Shown here: one piece after another, positions 19,446 to 28,509 of the stretch
Layout: every line of letters begins with the position of its first letter
How positions within the stretch are numbered: the stretch's first letter is position 1
Assembly: GCF_018614955.1 (NCBI RefSeq)
Contig: NZ_JAGGNV010000007.1
Coordinates: forward strand, 102,301-166,300
DNA: 64,000 nucleotides
Reading direction: 5' to 3'
From: Variovorax paradoxus
GTDB taxonomy: Bacteria; Pseudomonadota; Gammaproteobacteria; Burkholderiales; Burkholderiaceae_C
Notes under the pieces: model-generated
Told to the model about the DNA's origin: nothing
Seen by the model: the letters and a program-made list of their open reading frames with translations, nothing else
Database searches by the model: none
Program-made: the position numbers and the translations under genes

Positions 19446-21274
19446 GCACCAACCAGATTCGCAACATCGCCATCATCGCCCACGTGGACCATGGCAAGAC
19501 CACCATGGTCGACCAACTGCTGCGCCAGTCCGGCACCTTCGCCGAACACGAAAAAGTGGTCGACACCGTGATGGACAACAACGCCATCGAAAAGGAGCGT
19601 GGCATCACGATCCTGGCCAAGAACTGCGCCGTGACCTGGAAAGGCACGCACATCAACATCGTCGACACCCCCGGCCACGCCGACTTCGGCGGCGAGGTGG
19701 AGCGTGCGCTCAGCATGGTGGACGGCGTGGTGCTGCTGATCGACGCCCAGGAAGGCCCGATGCCCCAGACCCGCTTCGTGACCAAGAAGGCCCTGGCCCT
19801 GGGCTTGAAGCCCATCCTGGTGGTGAACAAGGTCGACAAGCCGGGCGCTCGCCCCGACTACGTGGTCAACGCCGCCTTCGACCTGTTCGACAAGCTCGGC
19901 GCGACGGATGAGCAGCTCGATTTCCCCGTGGTCTACGCCTCGGGCATCAACGGCTGGTCGTCGATGGAAGAGGGCGAGCACGGCGAGCAGTGGGGCCCCG
20001 ACATGTCGGCCCTGTTCGACACCATCCTCAAGCACGTGCCGGCCCATGCGGGGGATCCTGAAGCGCCGCTGCAACTGCAGATCTCCGCGCTCGACTTCTC
20101 GACCTTCGTGGGCCGCATCGGCGTCGGCCGCATCAACGCTGGAACCATCCGCCCGATGATGGACGTGGTCGTGATGGAAGGCCCGGACGGCAAGTCCGTC
20201 AAGGGCCGCGTCAACCAGGTGCTGACTTTCCAGGGCCTGGAGCGCGTGCAGGCCACCGAGGCCGGCCCGGGCGAGATCGTGCTGATCAACGGCATTGCCG
20301 ACATCGGCATCGGCGTGACCGTCACCGACCCGGTGAATCCGGCGCCGCTGCCCATGCTCAAGGTCGACGAGCCGACCCTGACGATGAACTTCTGCGTCAA
20401 CACCAGCCCGCTGGCCGGCCGCGAAGGCAAGTTCGTCACCAGCCGCCAGATCTGGGATCGCCTGCAGAAGGAGCTGCAACACAACGTGGCCCTGCGCGTC
20501 CGGGAAACCGGCGAGGAGGGCATTTTCGAAGTGATGGGCCGCGGCGAACTCCACCTGACCATTCTGCTGGAAAACATGCGCCGCGAAGGCTACGAACTGG
20601 CCGTGTCGAAGCCGCGCGTGGTGTTCCGCGACGTCGATGGCGCCAGGCACGAGCCGATCGAACTGGTGACCGCCGACATCGAAGACCAGCACCAGGGCGG
20701 CGTGATGCAGGCGCTGGGCGAGCGCAAGGGCGAGCTGGTCAACATGGAGCCGGACGGCCGCGGGCGCGTGCGTCTCGAGTACCGTATTCCGGCGCGGGGC
20801 CTGATCGGCTTCACCAACGAGTTCCTGAACCTGACGCGCGGCTCGGGCCTGATCTCCAACATCTTCGACAGCTACGAGGCGCACAAGGGCGACATCGGCA
20901 GCCGCAAGAACGGCGTGCTGATTTCCATGGACGACGGCGAGATCTTCACCTATGCGCTGGGCAAGCTGGACGATCGCGGCCGCATGTTCGTGCGGGCCAA
21001 CGACCCGGTGTACGAAGGCATGATCGTCGGCATCCACAGCCGTGACAACGACCTGGTGGTCAACGCCACGCGCACCAAGCAGCTCACCAACTTCCGCGTC
21101 TCGGGCAAGGAAGATGCGATCAAGATCACGCCGCCGATCGACCTCACGCTCGAATACGGCGTGGAGTTCATCGAAGAGGACGAACTGGTCGAGATCACGC
21201 CCAAGAGCGTGCGCCTGCGCAAGCGCTTCCTGAAGGAACATGAGCGCAAGCGCGCCAGCCGCGACACGGCCTAA
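19442..21274 (+). CDS. typA: Ribosome-associated GTPase TypA/BipA
   Basis: A 610-residue translational GTPase of the EF-G/LepA superfamily, linked to 50S assembly and stress or cold adaptation. The G1 motif AHVDHGKTT is near residue 14; the switch [21 protein letters not shown] and the TypA-diagnostic block [15 protein letters not shown] are present. C-terminal domains include [18 protein letters not shown] and [19 protein letters not shown]. The frame opens upstream to 19142, but [18 protein letters not shown] is the family N-terminus. Its 3' end overlaps the next gene by 35 bp. Confidence 0.97.
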   Translation: MSTNQIRNIAIIAHVDHGKTTMVDQLLRQSGTFAEHEKVVDTVMDNNAIEKERGITILAKNCAVTWKGTHINIVDTPGHADFGGEVERALSMVDGVVLLIDAQEGPMPQTRFVTKKALALGLKPILVVNKVDKPGARPDYVVNAAFDLFDKLGATDEQLDFPVVYASGINGWSSMEEGEHGEQWGPDMSALFDTILKHVPAHAGDPEAPLQLQISALDFSTFVGRIGVGRINAGTIRPMMDVVVMEGPDGKSVKGRVNQVLTFQGLERVQATEAGPGEIVLINGIADIGIGVTVTDPVNPAPLPMLKVDEPTLTMNFCVNTSPLAGREGKFVTSRQIWDRLQKELQHNVALRVRETGEEGIFEVMGRGELHLTILLENMRREGYELAVSKPRVVFRDVDGARHEPIELVTADIEDQHQGGVMQALGERKGELVNMEPDGRGRVRLEYRIPARGLIGFTNEFLNLTRGSGLISNIFDSYEAHKGDIGSRKNGVLISMDDGEIFTYALGKLDDRGRMFVRANDPVYEGMIVGIHSRDNDLVVNATRTKQLTNFRVSGKEDAIKITPPIDLTLEYGVEFIEEDELVEITPKSVRLRKRFLKEHERKRASRDTA

Positions 21275-22178
21275 GACTGCGCTGCTTAACGGCCGCGCGG
21301 TCTGGCTGATGGTCGCCGTGACCCTCATGTGGGCCACGGCGGGCGTGGTCACGCGCCACCTCGAGCACGCGCGCAGCTTCGAGATCACCTTCTGGCGCAG
21401 CTTCTTCACGCTGCTGGCCTTGCTCGTGATCCTGCCGCTATGGCAGGGCCGCGCCGTGTTCGCGAAGATCCGCGACGGCGGCCGTGCGCTGTGGATCTCC
21501 GGCCTCTGCTGGTGCGTGATGTTCACCGCCTTCATGGTCGCGCTCACGCTGACCAGCGTGGCCAACGTGCTCGTGACCATGGCCCTGGGGCCGCTCTTCA
21601 CCGCGCTCGCGGCGCGGATCTTCATCGGCCACCGGTTGCCGGCGCGCACCTGGATCGCCATCGTGGTGGCGGGCCTCGGCATCGGCTGGATGTACGGCAC
21701 CCAGCTCGGCGACGGGTTGCTGGCCGGCACGCTGGTGGCGCTCTGCGTGCCGCTGGCCGGCGCCTGCAACTGGACCGTGGTCCAGCATGCACATGCCAAG
21801 GGTCAAGACATCGACCTGGTGCCCTCGGTGCTGGTGGGCGCCGCGATCTCGTCGCTGCTCACGCTGCCGCTGGCCTGGCCATTCCAGGCCAATGCGCACG
21901 ACCTGGGCCTGCTCGCGTTCCTGGGCGTGTTCCAGCTGGCGATCCCGTGCGTGCTGTCGGTCATCTGCGCGCGCATCCTGAAGGCGCCCGAGGTGGCGCT
22001 GCTCGCGTTGCTGGAGATCGTCTTCGGCATTGCCCTGGCCTGGATCGGGGCCGGCGAAGAGCCGGCTTCGAGCGTGGTGACGGGCGGTGCGCTCGTGATC
22101 GGCGCGCTGGTGTTCAATGAACTGCTCGGGCTGCGCGACCGCCGCGCGTCCGCGGCACCCTTGCCGGGGACTCACTAG
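21240..22178 (+). CDS. EamA-family (DMT superfamily) membrane transporter
   Basis: A 312-residue protein with about ten hydrophobic helices in two EamA repeats. The first contains TLMWATAGVVTRHLEHARSF and FWRSFFTLLALLVILPLW; the second, GLLAGTLVALCVPLAGACNW onward, contains ALLALLEIVFGIALAWIGAG, a typical EamA ending. The drug/metabolite transporter superfamily exports amino acids and other small metabolites; the substrate is not predictable. The ATG at 21240 has AAGGA five bases upstream but lies inside the last 35 bp of typA, so the two are probably co-transcribed. Confidence 0.88.
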   Translation: MSASAPAATRPKTALLNGRAVWLMVAVTLMWATAGVVTRHLEHARSFEITFWRSFFTLLALLVILPLWQGRAVFAKIRDGGRALWISGLCWCVMFTAFMVALTLTSVANVLVTMALGPLFTALAARIFIGHRLPARTWIAIVVAGLGIGWMYGTQLGDGLLAGTLVALCVPLAGACNWTVVQHAHAKGQDIDLVPSVLVGAAISSLLTLPLAWPFQANAHDLGLLAFLGVFQLAIPCVLSVICARILKAPEVALLALLEIVFGIALAWIGAGEEPASSVVTGGALVIGALVFNELLGLRDRRASAAPLPGTH

Positions 22179-22249
22179 ACCTGGGATTTCTACCGATGTC
22201 CGGTGCAAGTCCAGAGCCGTTTGACTTCCATTTCAAGAGGGAGATATCG

Positions 22250-22678
22250 ATGCGACTTTCCACGTTCCTGCTGGCCGGCGCGCTGGCTGCGGCATCCTTG
22301 GGTGCTACGGCCCAGGTGTCGGTCAACATCCATGTGCCGGGCCTCATCGCGGTGGCGCCGCCGGCGCCTCGCTTCGAGCGCATGCCGTCGCCGCGCGTCG
22401 GCTACGTCTGGGTGCCGGGCAACTGGCAATGGCAACAGAACGCCTACGGCTGGCACCAGGGCTACTGGGAGCGGGAGCGCCCCGACTATGCCTACGCACC
22501 GGGCCGCTGGGTGCGTGCCGACGGCGGCTGGCGCTGGGTCGAGCCCAACTGGAAGCGCCGGGGCGGCAAGCACCGCGACCGCGACGACGACCGCGATGAA
22601 CGTCATGGCCGGCATGACGATCACGGCCCCGGCGGCTATCACTGCCCGCCGGGACAGGCCAAGAAGGGCCGTTGCTGA
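22250..22678 (+). CDS. Secreted YXWGXW/WXXGXW-repeat protein
   Basis: A 142-residue small envelope protein. A Sec signal (MRLSTFLLAGALAAASLGATA) is followed by aromatic repeats of the type YVWVPGNWQW, YGWHQGYWERE and YAYAPGRWVRA. The tail (about 110-142) is rich in Arg, Asp and His and carries two cysteines, including one at the C-terminus. The repeat family is common in Burkholderiales and has no assigned function; a metal-binding tail is suggested by composition only. AGAGGGAGA precedes the ATG at 22250. It is convergent with the following lipoprotein gene, 3 bp apart. Confidence 0.85.
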   Translation: MRLSTFLLAGALAAASLGATAQVSVNIHVPGLIAVAPPAPRFERMPSPRVGYVWVPGNWQWQQNAYGWHQGYWERERPDYAYAPGRWVRADGGWRWVEPNWKRRGGKHRDRDDDRDERHGRHDDHGPGGYHCPPGQAKKGRC

Positions 22679-22681
22679 GCC

Positions 22682-23071
22682 TCAGGGCCGCGCGACCTTC
22701 CAGACGTTATTGACGCCATCGCCGGTCTTGTCGCCGGCCTTGGTGTCCTTGACCCAGTAGTAGAGCGGCCAGCCCTTGTAGGCCCATTGCTTCTTGCCGT
22801 CGTCGCGCACGACGATGGTGTAGACGCCGATCGGCTTGGCCGTGTCGGCCGCCATCAGCGGCGGCCAGTTGGTGGCGCAGGGTCCGTTGCAGGTGGACTT
22901 GCCGCTGCCGACGGCATCGCGATCGAAGGTGTAGAGCGTCATGCCGGAGGGGCCGATCAGCACGCCGTCGGCGGTCCGGGTCGGGGTGTCCGCCACCGAT
23001 GCGGTCCTGGACATGCCGCCGCATCCGGCAAGCAGGGCGGCCGCAAGAATCGAAGCGCTGAGCAGTTTCAT
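22682..23071 (-). CDS. COG4315-type lipoprotein with secreted repeat
   Basis: A 129-residue lipoprotein with a lipobox (SILAAALLAGC, lipidated Cys16) and the repeat TPTRTADGVLIGPSGMTLYT, FDRDAVGSGKSTCNGPCATN, and a second partial copy around KGWPLYYWVKDTKAGDKTGD. This matches the secreted-repeat family of unknown function, which often lies near ECF sigma and redox genes. The pair of cysteines in CNGPC could form a disulphide. AAGGAG lies upstream of the ATG. It sits downstream of the anti-sigma gene on the same strand, 71 bp away. Confidence 0.88.
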   Translation of the reverse strand: MKLLSASILAAALLAGCGGMSRTASVADTPTRTADGVLIGPSGMTLYTFDRDAVGSGKSTCNGPCATNWPPLMAADTAKPIGVYTIVVRDDGKKQWAYKGWPLYYWVKDTKAGDKTGDGVNNVWKVARP

Positions 23072-23142
23072 GAAGTTTTCTCCTTCGGGTTAAAAGATCG
23101 CAAACAAACTAGGCCCGGCCAGTCTAGCGCCCGGGCCTTCCC

Positions 23143-23865
23143 TCAAAGTTGTCGGTGCACCGCGCCCGCGAGTCTCAGCAGCGCATCGCGCGGGAGCTTG
23201 CCCGCCAATGCATAGCCGAAACCGCGATCGATCCAGTAGAAGCTCGGCACCGGTCCGTCCGCCGAGTAGCGGAACGCCGTTTCGCCCGCTTGCGCGGGTG
23301 CTGCCGCCGTGTCCAGGCTGCCGAGGTAGAGAGTCACGCGCTCGCCATCGGCGCGCTCGAACATGAACTGTGCCCGCGCGCCCTGGCTGCCCGGCAGCAG
23401 ACGGCCGCCCACGAGCGCGTAGCCCTCGGACGACAGGTCCGGCACCTTCAGCGGCTTGTCGAGCCGCCTGGAGAGCCACTGGACGAGGTGCTGCTGTTCG
23501 GCGGCGACGACTTCGACCGGGTGCCGCTTCTCGGGCGCATAGACCGCGTGCGCCACCGAGGCGGCATGCACGAACTCGCGTGCGGCCGGCGCGCGGGCCA
23601 GTGCGGCGCCAGTCTGTTGCGATGCCGACCATTGGTGATTGCCGACCCAGCCGGCGACGAAAGCGATCAGTACGCTCGCGGCGATCCCGCCCCAGCGCAC
23701 CCAGCGCGCCTGCCGGGCCCGGCGATCCTCGAGATGCCCGGCCGCCGCCAGCAGGGCTTTGGGAACGGGCTCGTCGAGCACTTCGCGATGCAATTCGCGC
23801 AGCGCATCGCGCTGGGCTCGCCAGGCGATCTGGTCGGTGTCGGGAGGCGGCGTGGGGCTGTTCAT
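23143..23865 (-). CDS. Probable membrane anti-sigma factor
   Basis: A 240-residue protein whose N-terminal cytoplasmic part (1-56, with LRELHREVLDEPVPKALLAA) resembles the helical anti-sigma domain of short transmembrane regulators. One membrane helix follows (about 57-76, GGIAASVLIAFVAGWVGN), then a periplasmic domain with RHPVEVVAAEQQHLVQWLSR and a terminal GFGYALAGKLPRDALLRLAG. There is no zinc-binding HxxxCxxC motif. It lies 17 bp downstream of the ECF sigma gene on the same strand, the standard arrangement, so it is inferred to sequester that sigma factor until an envelope signal releases it. The signal is unknown. Confidence 0.85.
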   Translation of the reverse strand: MNSPTPPPDTDQIAWRAQRDALRELHREVLDEPVPKALLAAAGHLEDRRARQARWVRWGGIAASVLIAFVAGWVGNHQWSASQQTGAALARAPAAREFVHAASVAHAVYAPEKRHPVEVVAAEQQHLVQWLSRRLDKPLKVPDLSSEGYALVGGRLLPGSQGARAQFMFERADGERVTLYLGSLDTAAAPAQAGETAFRYSADGPVPSFYWIDRGFGYALAGKLPRDALLRLAGAVHRQL

Positions 23866-23882
23866 GGCGGATGAGATGCGGA

Positions 23883-24392
23883 CTACTTGAGGCGGCGCAG
23901 CCCGGGGCGGCCCGATACCGGCGACTCGCTGCCTTCCATCAGGTCGTGAAGCCGGACGCGGGCCCGCGAGAGGCGCGACATGACGGTGCCCACGGGGATG
24001 TCCAGGATCCTGGCGACCTGCGCATAGGAAAGGTCTTCGAGCGCTACCAGCAGCAGCACGGCGCGCTGCTCCTCGGGCAGGCGCAGCAGGCAGCGCTGCA
24101 GGTCGATGGTCCGGTCGCGGTGGCCGTCGGCACTGCTCAATTCGTGCGCCACGTCATCGATGTCTACCGTGGCGCGCGGCGGCGCACGCCGTACCTGGCT
24201 CGCGAACAGGTTGTGCATGAGCGTGAAGAGCCAGGCGCGTAGATCGCTGCCCACGATCCACAGGCGCCACTTGCTGCAGGCGCGCTCCAGCGTGTCCTGC
24301 ACCAGGTCGTCGGCGGCCCAGGCGTCGCCCGTCAATGCGCGTGCATAGCGCCTGAGGCTGGGGATGTGGTCGACGAGCGCGCGGGATTCCAT
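23883..24392 (-). CDS. ECF-type RNA polymerase sigma factor
   Basis: A 169-residue sigma-70 family protein with only regions 2 and 4. Region 2 includes AWAADDLVQDTLERAC and WLFTLMHNLFASQVRR; region 4 includes LPEEQRAVLLLVALEDLSYA and VARILDIPVGTVMSRLSRAR, the -35-recognising helix-turn-helix. It heads a two-gene unit with the anti-sigma factor. The start MESRALVDHIPSLRRYARAL at 24390-24392 is close behind a promoter-like pair of elements that could be its own autoregulated promoter. The regulon is unknown; nearby small envelope proteins are candidates. Confidence 0.95.
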   Translation of the reverse strand: MESRALVDHIPSLRRYARALTGDAWAADDLVQDTLERACSKWRLWIVGSDLRAWLFTLMHNLFASQVRRAPPRATVDIDDVAHELSSADGHRDRTIDLQRCLLRLPEEQRAVLLLVALEDLSYAQVARILDIPVGTVMSRLSRARVRLHDLMEGSESPVSGRPGLRRLK

Positions 24393-24400
24393 CGCTGCAC

Positions 24401-24427
24401 TAACGCCATGGGGGCACGGTTTATTCC
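24401..24427 (-). promoter_or_regulatory. Candidate ECF autoregulatory promoter
   Basis: On the minus strand GGAATAA (24427-24421) and CGTTA (24405-24401) are separated by 15 bases, in the GGAA/CGT style of ECF promoters. They stand immediately upstream of the sigma gene. The -10-like element ends only 8 bases before the ATG, so the transcript would have almost no leader. Confidence 0.45.
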
Positions 24428-24443
24428 ACCATGCCCGAAAAAT

Positions 24444-25019
24444 TCAGCGATCGCTGCGCAGAACCCGCCGCTTGATCGGCTTGGCAGGATTGCCGCCGTA
24501 CACCGTCCAGGGCTCCAGCGACCGGAAAGCGACGCTGCGGGCGCCCAGCACCGCGCCTTCGCCCACTTCCACACCGGGCCCGACGAAAGCCTCGGCCGCG
24601 ATCCAGGCGTCGGCGCCGATGGTGATCGGGCTCGCCGTCAACTGGAAACTCGCAGAAGAAATGTCGTGGCTGCCTGCGCACAGGTGCGCGCCCTGCGAGA
24701 CCAGCGCGGCGCGCTCCAGCCGGATCGGCGCCATGTTGTAGCAAATGACCCGCTCGGCCAGCATCGCGCGATCGGCCAGGTGCAGATGCGGCGGATACCA
24801 GACCCGCGCGCTGCCGCGCACGTCGCTCGATTCGCCCAATTGCGCACCGAAGAGCTTCAGCAGAAAGCGGCGCCAGAAGCGCATCTGCGGCGGCGTCCAG
24901 GAGGCGAGCAGCGCCCAGCTCAGGTTCCAGGCCGCACGCAGCAGGCGGTTGGACAGCGAGAAACTGGGACCGCCTTCGAGCGGGTTGACGCGCGCGGCGT
25001 CCAGGGGTTGGAGGGCCAT
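24444..25019 (-). CDS. WcaF-like hexapeptide-repeat acetyltransferase
   Basis: A 191-residue left-handed beta-helix acyltransferase. The N-terminal part (FSLSNRLLRAAWNLSWALLA) matches the colanic-acid WcaF-type group. Hexapeptide repeats run from about residue 65 to 175 (VRGSARVWYPPHLHLADRAM, ITIGADAWIAAEAFVGPGVE, VGEGAVLGARSV), ending YGGNPAKPIKRR, typical of this fold. The catalytic-type His is in CAGSHDISS. Family members acetylate sugars of exopolysaccharides; there is no polysaccharide cluster here, so the acceptor is unknown. It lies between smpB (13 bp) and the sigma gene on the same strand. Confidence 0.85.
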   Translation of the reverse strand: MALQPLDAARVNPLEGGPSFSLSNRLLRAAWNLSWALLASWTPPQMRFWRRFLLKLFGAQLGESSDVRGSARVWYPPHLHLADRAMLAERVICYNMAPIRLERAALVSQGAHLCAGSHDISSASFQLTASPITIGADAWIAAEAFVGPGVEVGEGAVLGARSVAFRSLEPWTVYGGNPAKPIKRRVLRSDR

Positions 25020-25032
25020 GGTGCTTCTTCCT

Positions 25033-25509
25033 TCAGCGGCTGCGGCTCTTCATGGCCCGCTCGACCTCGCGCTTGCCTTCGCGGTCCTTGATGGTGTCGC
25101 GCTTGTCATGCTCGGCCTTGCCCTTGGCCAGCGCGATCTCGCACTTCACCTTGCCCGCCTTCCAATGCAGGTTGAGCGGGACCAGCGTGTAGCCCTTCTG
25201 CTCGATCTTCCCGATCAAGCGACGGATCTGCTCCTTGTGCAGCAGCAGCTTCTTGGTGCGCACCGAGTCGGGGGTGACGTGCGTCGATGCGGAGCGCAGC
25301 GGGTTGATCTGGCAGCCGATCACGAACAGCTCGCCGTCGCGGATCACGACGTAGCCATCGGTCAGCTGCACCTTGCCTTCGCGCAGCGATTTGACTTCCC
25401 AGCCCTCCAGCACCATGCCGGCCTCGAAGCGTTCTTCGAAGAAATAGTTGTACGCGGCCTTCTTGTTGTCCGCGATCCGGGAGGAGGTGTCTTGTTTTTT
25501 TGTGGCCAT
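25033..25509 (-). CDS. smpB: SsrA-binding protein SmpB
   Basis: A 158-residue tmRNA partner in trans-translation. The landmarks are [57 protein letters not shown] and a basic C-terminal tail ([11 protein letters not shown]) that mimics a codon-anticodon interaction. The length and tail are normal. It is divergent from ratA with 62 bp between starts; the smpB/ratA/ratB arrangement is conserved in many proteobacteria. No tmRNA gene is in the window. Confidence 0.97.
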   Translation of the reverse strand: MATKKQDTSSRIADNKKAAYNYFFEERFEAGMVLEGWEVKSLREGKVQLTDGYVVIRDGELFVIGCQINPLRSASTHVTPDSVRTKKLLLHKEQIRRLIGKIEQKGYTLVPLNLHWKAGKVKCEIALAKGKAEHDKRDTIKDREGKREVERAMKSRSR

Positions 25510-25571
25510 GGTGTGTCAGGTGAGGGCTGCATGGCTTCAATACAATCCGTCGCGCACGCTGTGCCGATTCT

Positions 25572-26018
25572 ATGAAAACAGTCCACAAGTCCATCCTGAT
25601 CTGGTACAGCGCCGAAGAGATGTACGCCCTCGTCACGGATGTCGTGAAGTATCCCGAGTTCCTGCCGTGGTGCGACAGGGCCAAGGTGATCGAACACGAC
25701 GCCGCCGGCATGACGGCCGAAGTCGGCCTCGCTTTCAGCGGCTTTCACCACAGCTTCACCACCCGCAACACCCATGTGCCGGGCCGCGAGGTGCATTTGA
25801 AGCTGGTCGACGGACCATTCTCCAATCTCGACGGCGTCTGGAAGTTCACCCCCGTGGGCGAGGAGGGCGAGCGGGCCTGCCGCGTCGAGCTCAACCTCAG
25901 CTACGGTTTCAGCAATTTCGCGCTGCAGGCGCTGGTCGGCCCGGTGTTCGACAAGGTCGCATCCAACCTCGTGGAGGCCTTCGTCAAGCGCGCCGAGCAC
26001 ATCTACGACAAAGCCTGA
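25572..26018 (+). CDS. ratA: RatA/Coq10-family START-domain protein
   Basis: A 148-residue single-domain START/polyketide-cyclase-like protein. The N-terminus has VHKSILIWYSAEEMYALVTD, followed by the family hallmark YPEFLPWCDRAKV and VDGPFSNLDGVWKFTP, ending NLVEAFVKRAEHIYDKA. Homologues are named RatA for a proposed effect on 70S ribosome association in E. coli, and are related to Coq10, which binds ubiquinone. The ubiquinone-binding role seems as likely. The stop overlaps the next start (TGATG). Confidence 0.93.
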   Translation: MKTVHKSILIWYSAEEMYALVTDVVKYPEFLPWCDRAKVIEHDAAGMTAEVGLAFSGFHHSFTTRNTHVPGREVHLKLVDGPFSNLDGVWKFTPVGEEGERACRVELNLSYGFSNFALQALVGPVFDKVASNLVEAFVKRAEHIYDKA

Positions 26019-26350
26019 TGCTGCAGGTGACCGTGGCGTATTCGCCGGCGCCGCGCCAGGTGTTCGAAGAGGTGCTGGGCGTGGCCGAAGGCGCGACGGT
26101 GCGCGAGGCCGTGCGCGCAAGCCATCTGCCGCTTCAGTTTCCGCAACTCGACTGGCAGGCGATGCAGCCCGGCATCTGGGGCCAGCCGGTGGAATGGGAT
26201 CAGGCTCTGGAAGATCTCGACCGCATCGAGCTCTGCCGTCCGCTCACGGTGGATCCCAAGGTCGCACGGCGCGAGCGATTCAAGAAACAGGGCGCGCGCG
26301 GAACCGGGTTGTTCGCCAATCGCCGCAAAGGCGGCAAAGCAGGCTACTAA
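26018..26350 (+). CDS. RnfH-family (RatB) ubiquitin-fold protein
   Basis: A 110-residue beta-grasp protein: MLQVTVAYSPAPRQVFEEVL, EGATVREAVRAS and, near the end, RIELCRPLTVDPKVARRERF, the RnfH/RatB signature, with a basic tail. The function is not established; a partner role to RatA has been proposed from constant linkage. The ATG overlaps the ratA stop, giving translational coupling; the frame continues upstream on the plus strand but without family-like residues. It is convergent with the DUF4124 gene, 7 bp apart. Confidence 0.93.
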   Translation: MLQVTVAYSPAPRQVFEEVLGVAEGATVREAVRASHLPLQFPQLDWQAMQPGIWGQPVEWDQALEDLDRIELCRPLTVDPKVARRERFKKQGARGTGLFANRRKGGKAGY

Positions 26351-26357
26351 GCCCGTC

Positions 26358-26885
26358 TTACTTGCAGTCGGCGCTGATCACCGACTGCAGGCGCTCCTGC
26401 TCGGTGGCCCGCGCCTTGTCGTCCATGATCTCGCGCTCGCCCTGCGCATTCACGCGGGCCACGCGGATGCCGCTGTCGAAGGTGGCCTTGGCTTGGCGCG
26501 CGCGGGTGCAGTTCTCGGCTTTGGCCTGGGCGAGCTTCTGCGCTTCTGCGGCCTTCTTGGCCTTTTCGGCCTCCTCGGCCTTGCGCGTCTTTTCCTCCAG
26601 TTCCTTGTCGACCCCGGTGGGCTTGGCGCCGCTGGCGGCAACGGGCGGTGCAGCAGCAGCAGCGGCGGCGTCGGCCTCGGGCGCGGCGGCCGGTGCCGGG
26701 CTGAAGTTCGGCCGCGACGAGGGCGCGCCCGGCCGGCGCAGGATGTTCTTCTCAGGGACTTCGGGCGGCGGCGCCTTGTCGCTGAAGACCTTCTTGTTGT
26801 CCTTGTCGATCCACTGCCATTGGGCATTGGCGCCCAGCGACAGCAAGGAGATCCATCCGAGTACGAGCAGCTGCGCGATTTTCAT
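26358..26885 (-). CDS. DUF4124 domain-containing exported protein
   Basis: A 175-residue protein with a Sec signal (MKIAQLLVLGWISLLSLGANA). A short DUF4124 domain follows (QWQWIDKDNKKVFSDKAPPP), in which the W-x-D-x-x-G/K-x-x-x-Y/FSD pattern is typical. The middle is Pro/Ala-rich, then comes a charged Lys/Glu coiled coil (about 95-145, EEKTRKAEEAEKAKKAAEAQ). The C-terminal part has single cysteines and SVISADCK. The function is unknown; the family is periplasmic and abundant in betaproteobacteria. It is divergent from guaB across a 149-bp region with paired palindromes. Confidence 0.88.
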   Translation of the reverse strand: MKIAQLLVLGWISLLSLGANAQWQWIDKDNKKVFSDKAPPPEVPEKNILRRPGAPSSRPNFSPAPAAAPEADAAAAAAAPPVAASGAKPTGVDKELEEKTRKAEEAEKAKKAAEAQKLAQAKAENCTRARQAKATFDSGIRVARVNAQGEREIMDDKARATEQERLQSVISADCK

Positions 26886-26907
26886 GGCCGGCAGTTTAGC
26901 GCCGCCT

Positions 26908-26947
26908 TACGTTTTGCAACGTACTTGCGGGCGTTTTTGCAACGTAA
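26908..26947. promoter_or_regulatory. Paired operator-like repeats between the DUF4124 gene and guaB
   Basis: The 12-base string TTTTGCAACGTA occurs twice, at 26912-26923 and 26935-26946, 23 bp apart. The first copy sits in the perfect inverted repeat TACGTT-TTGC-AACGTA (26908-26923). Spacing near two helical turns suggests a dimer pair binding one face of the DNA. The protein is unknown. Confidence 0.5.
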
Positions 26948-27034
26948 CAACGGTATTCCTGCTGCCAGGCGATTCACCCATGGCCCGGGTAAGTACCGAG
27001 CCATCGTTACAATCCGTCTTTTGGAGCTTCACCC

Positions 27035-28504
27035 ATGCGCCTTCTCGGCAAAGCGCTCACCTTCGACGATGTGTTGCTGGTGCCAGCGTTCTCCCAGGTC
27101 CTGCCCAAGGACACTTCCCTCGCCACCCGACTCTCCCGCAATATCACGCTGAACCTGCCGCTGGTCTCCGCGGCGATGGACACCGTGACCGAAGCGCGCC
27201 TCGCGATCGCGATGGCGCAGGAAGGCGGCATCGGGATCGTGCACAAGAATTTCACCGCCGCCGAGCAGGCCGCGCAGGTGGCCAAGGTGAAGCGCTACGA
27301 ATCGGGCGTGCTGCGCGACCCGGTGGTGATCACGCCCACGCACACCGTGCTGCAGGTCATGCAGCTGTCCGACGAACTGGGCATCTCGGGCTTCCCGGTC
27401 CTCGACGGCGGCAAGGTGGTCGGCATCGTGACCGGCCGCGACCTGCGCTTCGAGAGCCGCTACGACGTGCCGGTGAGCGAGATCATGACGCCGCGCGAGA
27501 AGCTCATCACCGTGCCCGACGGCACCACGCTCGCCGAAGCCAAGGCGCTGCTCAACAAGCACAAGCTCGAACGCCTGCTGGTCATCAACAGCGCCTGGGA
27601 GCTCAAGGGCCTGATCACCGTCAAGGACATCACCAAGCAGACCAGCTTTCCCAATGCCGCGCGCGACGCCAGCGGGCGGCTGCGCGTGGGCGCCGCGGTC
27701 GGCGTGGGCGAGGGCACCGAGGAGCGCGTCGAGGCGCTGGTGAAGGCCGGCGTCGACGCGATCGTGGTCGACACCGCCCACGGCCATAGCGCCGGCGTGA
27801 TCGAGCGCGTGCGCTGGGTCAAGAAGAACTATCCGCAGGTCGACGTGATCGGCGGCAACATCGCCACCGGCGACGCCGCTCGCGCGCTGGCCGATGCGGG
27901 CGCCGACGCGGTCAAGGTCGGCATCGGCCCAGGTTCCATCTGCACCACGCGCATCGTGGCGGGTGTCGGCGTGCCGCAGATCATGGCGGTGGACAACGTC
28001 GCCACCGCGCTGCAGGGCAGCGGCATTCCGCTGATCGCCGACGGCGGCATCCGCTACTCGGGCGACATCGCCAAGGCCATCGCTGCCGGCGCCAGCACCG
28101 TGATGATGGGCGGCATGTTCGCCGGCACCGAAGAGGCGCCGGGCGAGATCGTGCTGTTCCAGGGCCGCAGCTACAAGAGCTATCGCGGCATGGGCTCGAT
28201 CGGCGCCATGCAGCAGGGCAGCGCCGACCGCTACTTCCAGGAATCGACCACCGGCAACCCCAACGCCGACAAGCTGGTGCCCGAAGGCATCGAAGGGCGC
28301 GTGCCCTACAAGGGCTCGATGGTCTCGATCGTCTACCAGATGTCCGGCGGCTTGCGCGCCAGCATGGGCTACTGCGGCTGCGCGACCATCGAGGAGATGA
28401 AGAACAGGGCGGAGTTCGTCGAGATCACCACCGCCGGCATCCGCGAGAGCCACGTGCATGACGTGCAGATCACGAAAGAAGCGCCGAACTACCGCGCAGA
28501 GTGA
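27035..28504 (+). CDS. guaB: Inosine-5'-monophosphate dehydrogenase
   Basis: A 489-residue enzyme oxidising IMP to XMP with NAD, the committing step of guanine-nucleotide synthesis. The N-terminal barrel strand [16 protein letters not shown] leads, then two CBS domains (about 95-205, for example [20 protein letters not shown]), then the catalytic loop [18 protein letters not shown] with nucleophile C303. The flap block [20 protein letters not shown] and [10 protein letters not shown] at the end are standard. The ATG follows TTGGAG nearby. guaA follows 92 bp downstream with a palindromic repeat in the gap; the two are probably one operon. Confidence 0.98.
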   Translation: MRLLGKALTFDDVLLVPAFSQVLPKDTSLATRLSRNITLNLPLVSAAMDTVTEARLAIAMAQEGGIGIVHKNFTAAEQAAQVAKVKRYESGVLRDPVVITPTHTVLQVMQLSDELGISGFPVLDGGKVVGIVTGRDLRFESRYDVPVSEIMTPREKLITVPDGTTLAEAKALLNKHKLERLLVINSAWELKGLITVKDITKQTSFPNAARDASGRLRVGAAVGVGEGTEERVEALVKAGVDAIVVDTAHGHSAGVIERVRWVKKNYPQVDVIGGNIATGDAARALADAGADAVKVGIGPGSICTTRIVAGVGVPQIMAVDNVATALQGSGIPLIADGGIRYSGDIAKAIAAGASTVMMGGMFAGTEEAPGEIVLFQGRSYKSYRGMGSIGAMQQGSADRYFQESTTGNPNADKLVPEGIEGRVPYKGSMVSIVYQMSGGLRASMGYCGCATIEEMKNRAEFVEITTAGIRESHVHDVQITKEAPNYRAE

Positions 28505-28509
28505 ACAAA

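Noticed and set aside
22196..22220. GGTGCAAGTCC string reminiscent of cobalamin riboswitch or group II intron elements
   Set aside because: No neighbouring conserved boxes or stems, and the downstream gene is a small secreted repeat protein with no cobalamin link.
25572..26350. ratA-ratB as a toxin-antitoxin module
   Set aside because: Despite the naming, RatA is a START/Coq10-like protein in a conserved housekeeping position next to smpB; nothing in the sequence supports a toxin-antitoxin role.
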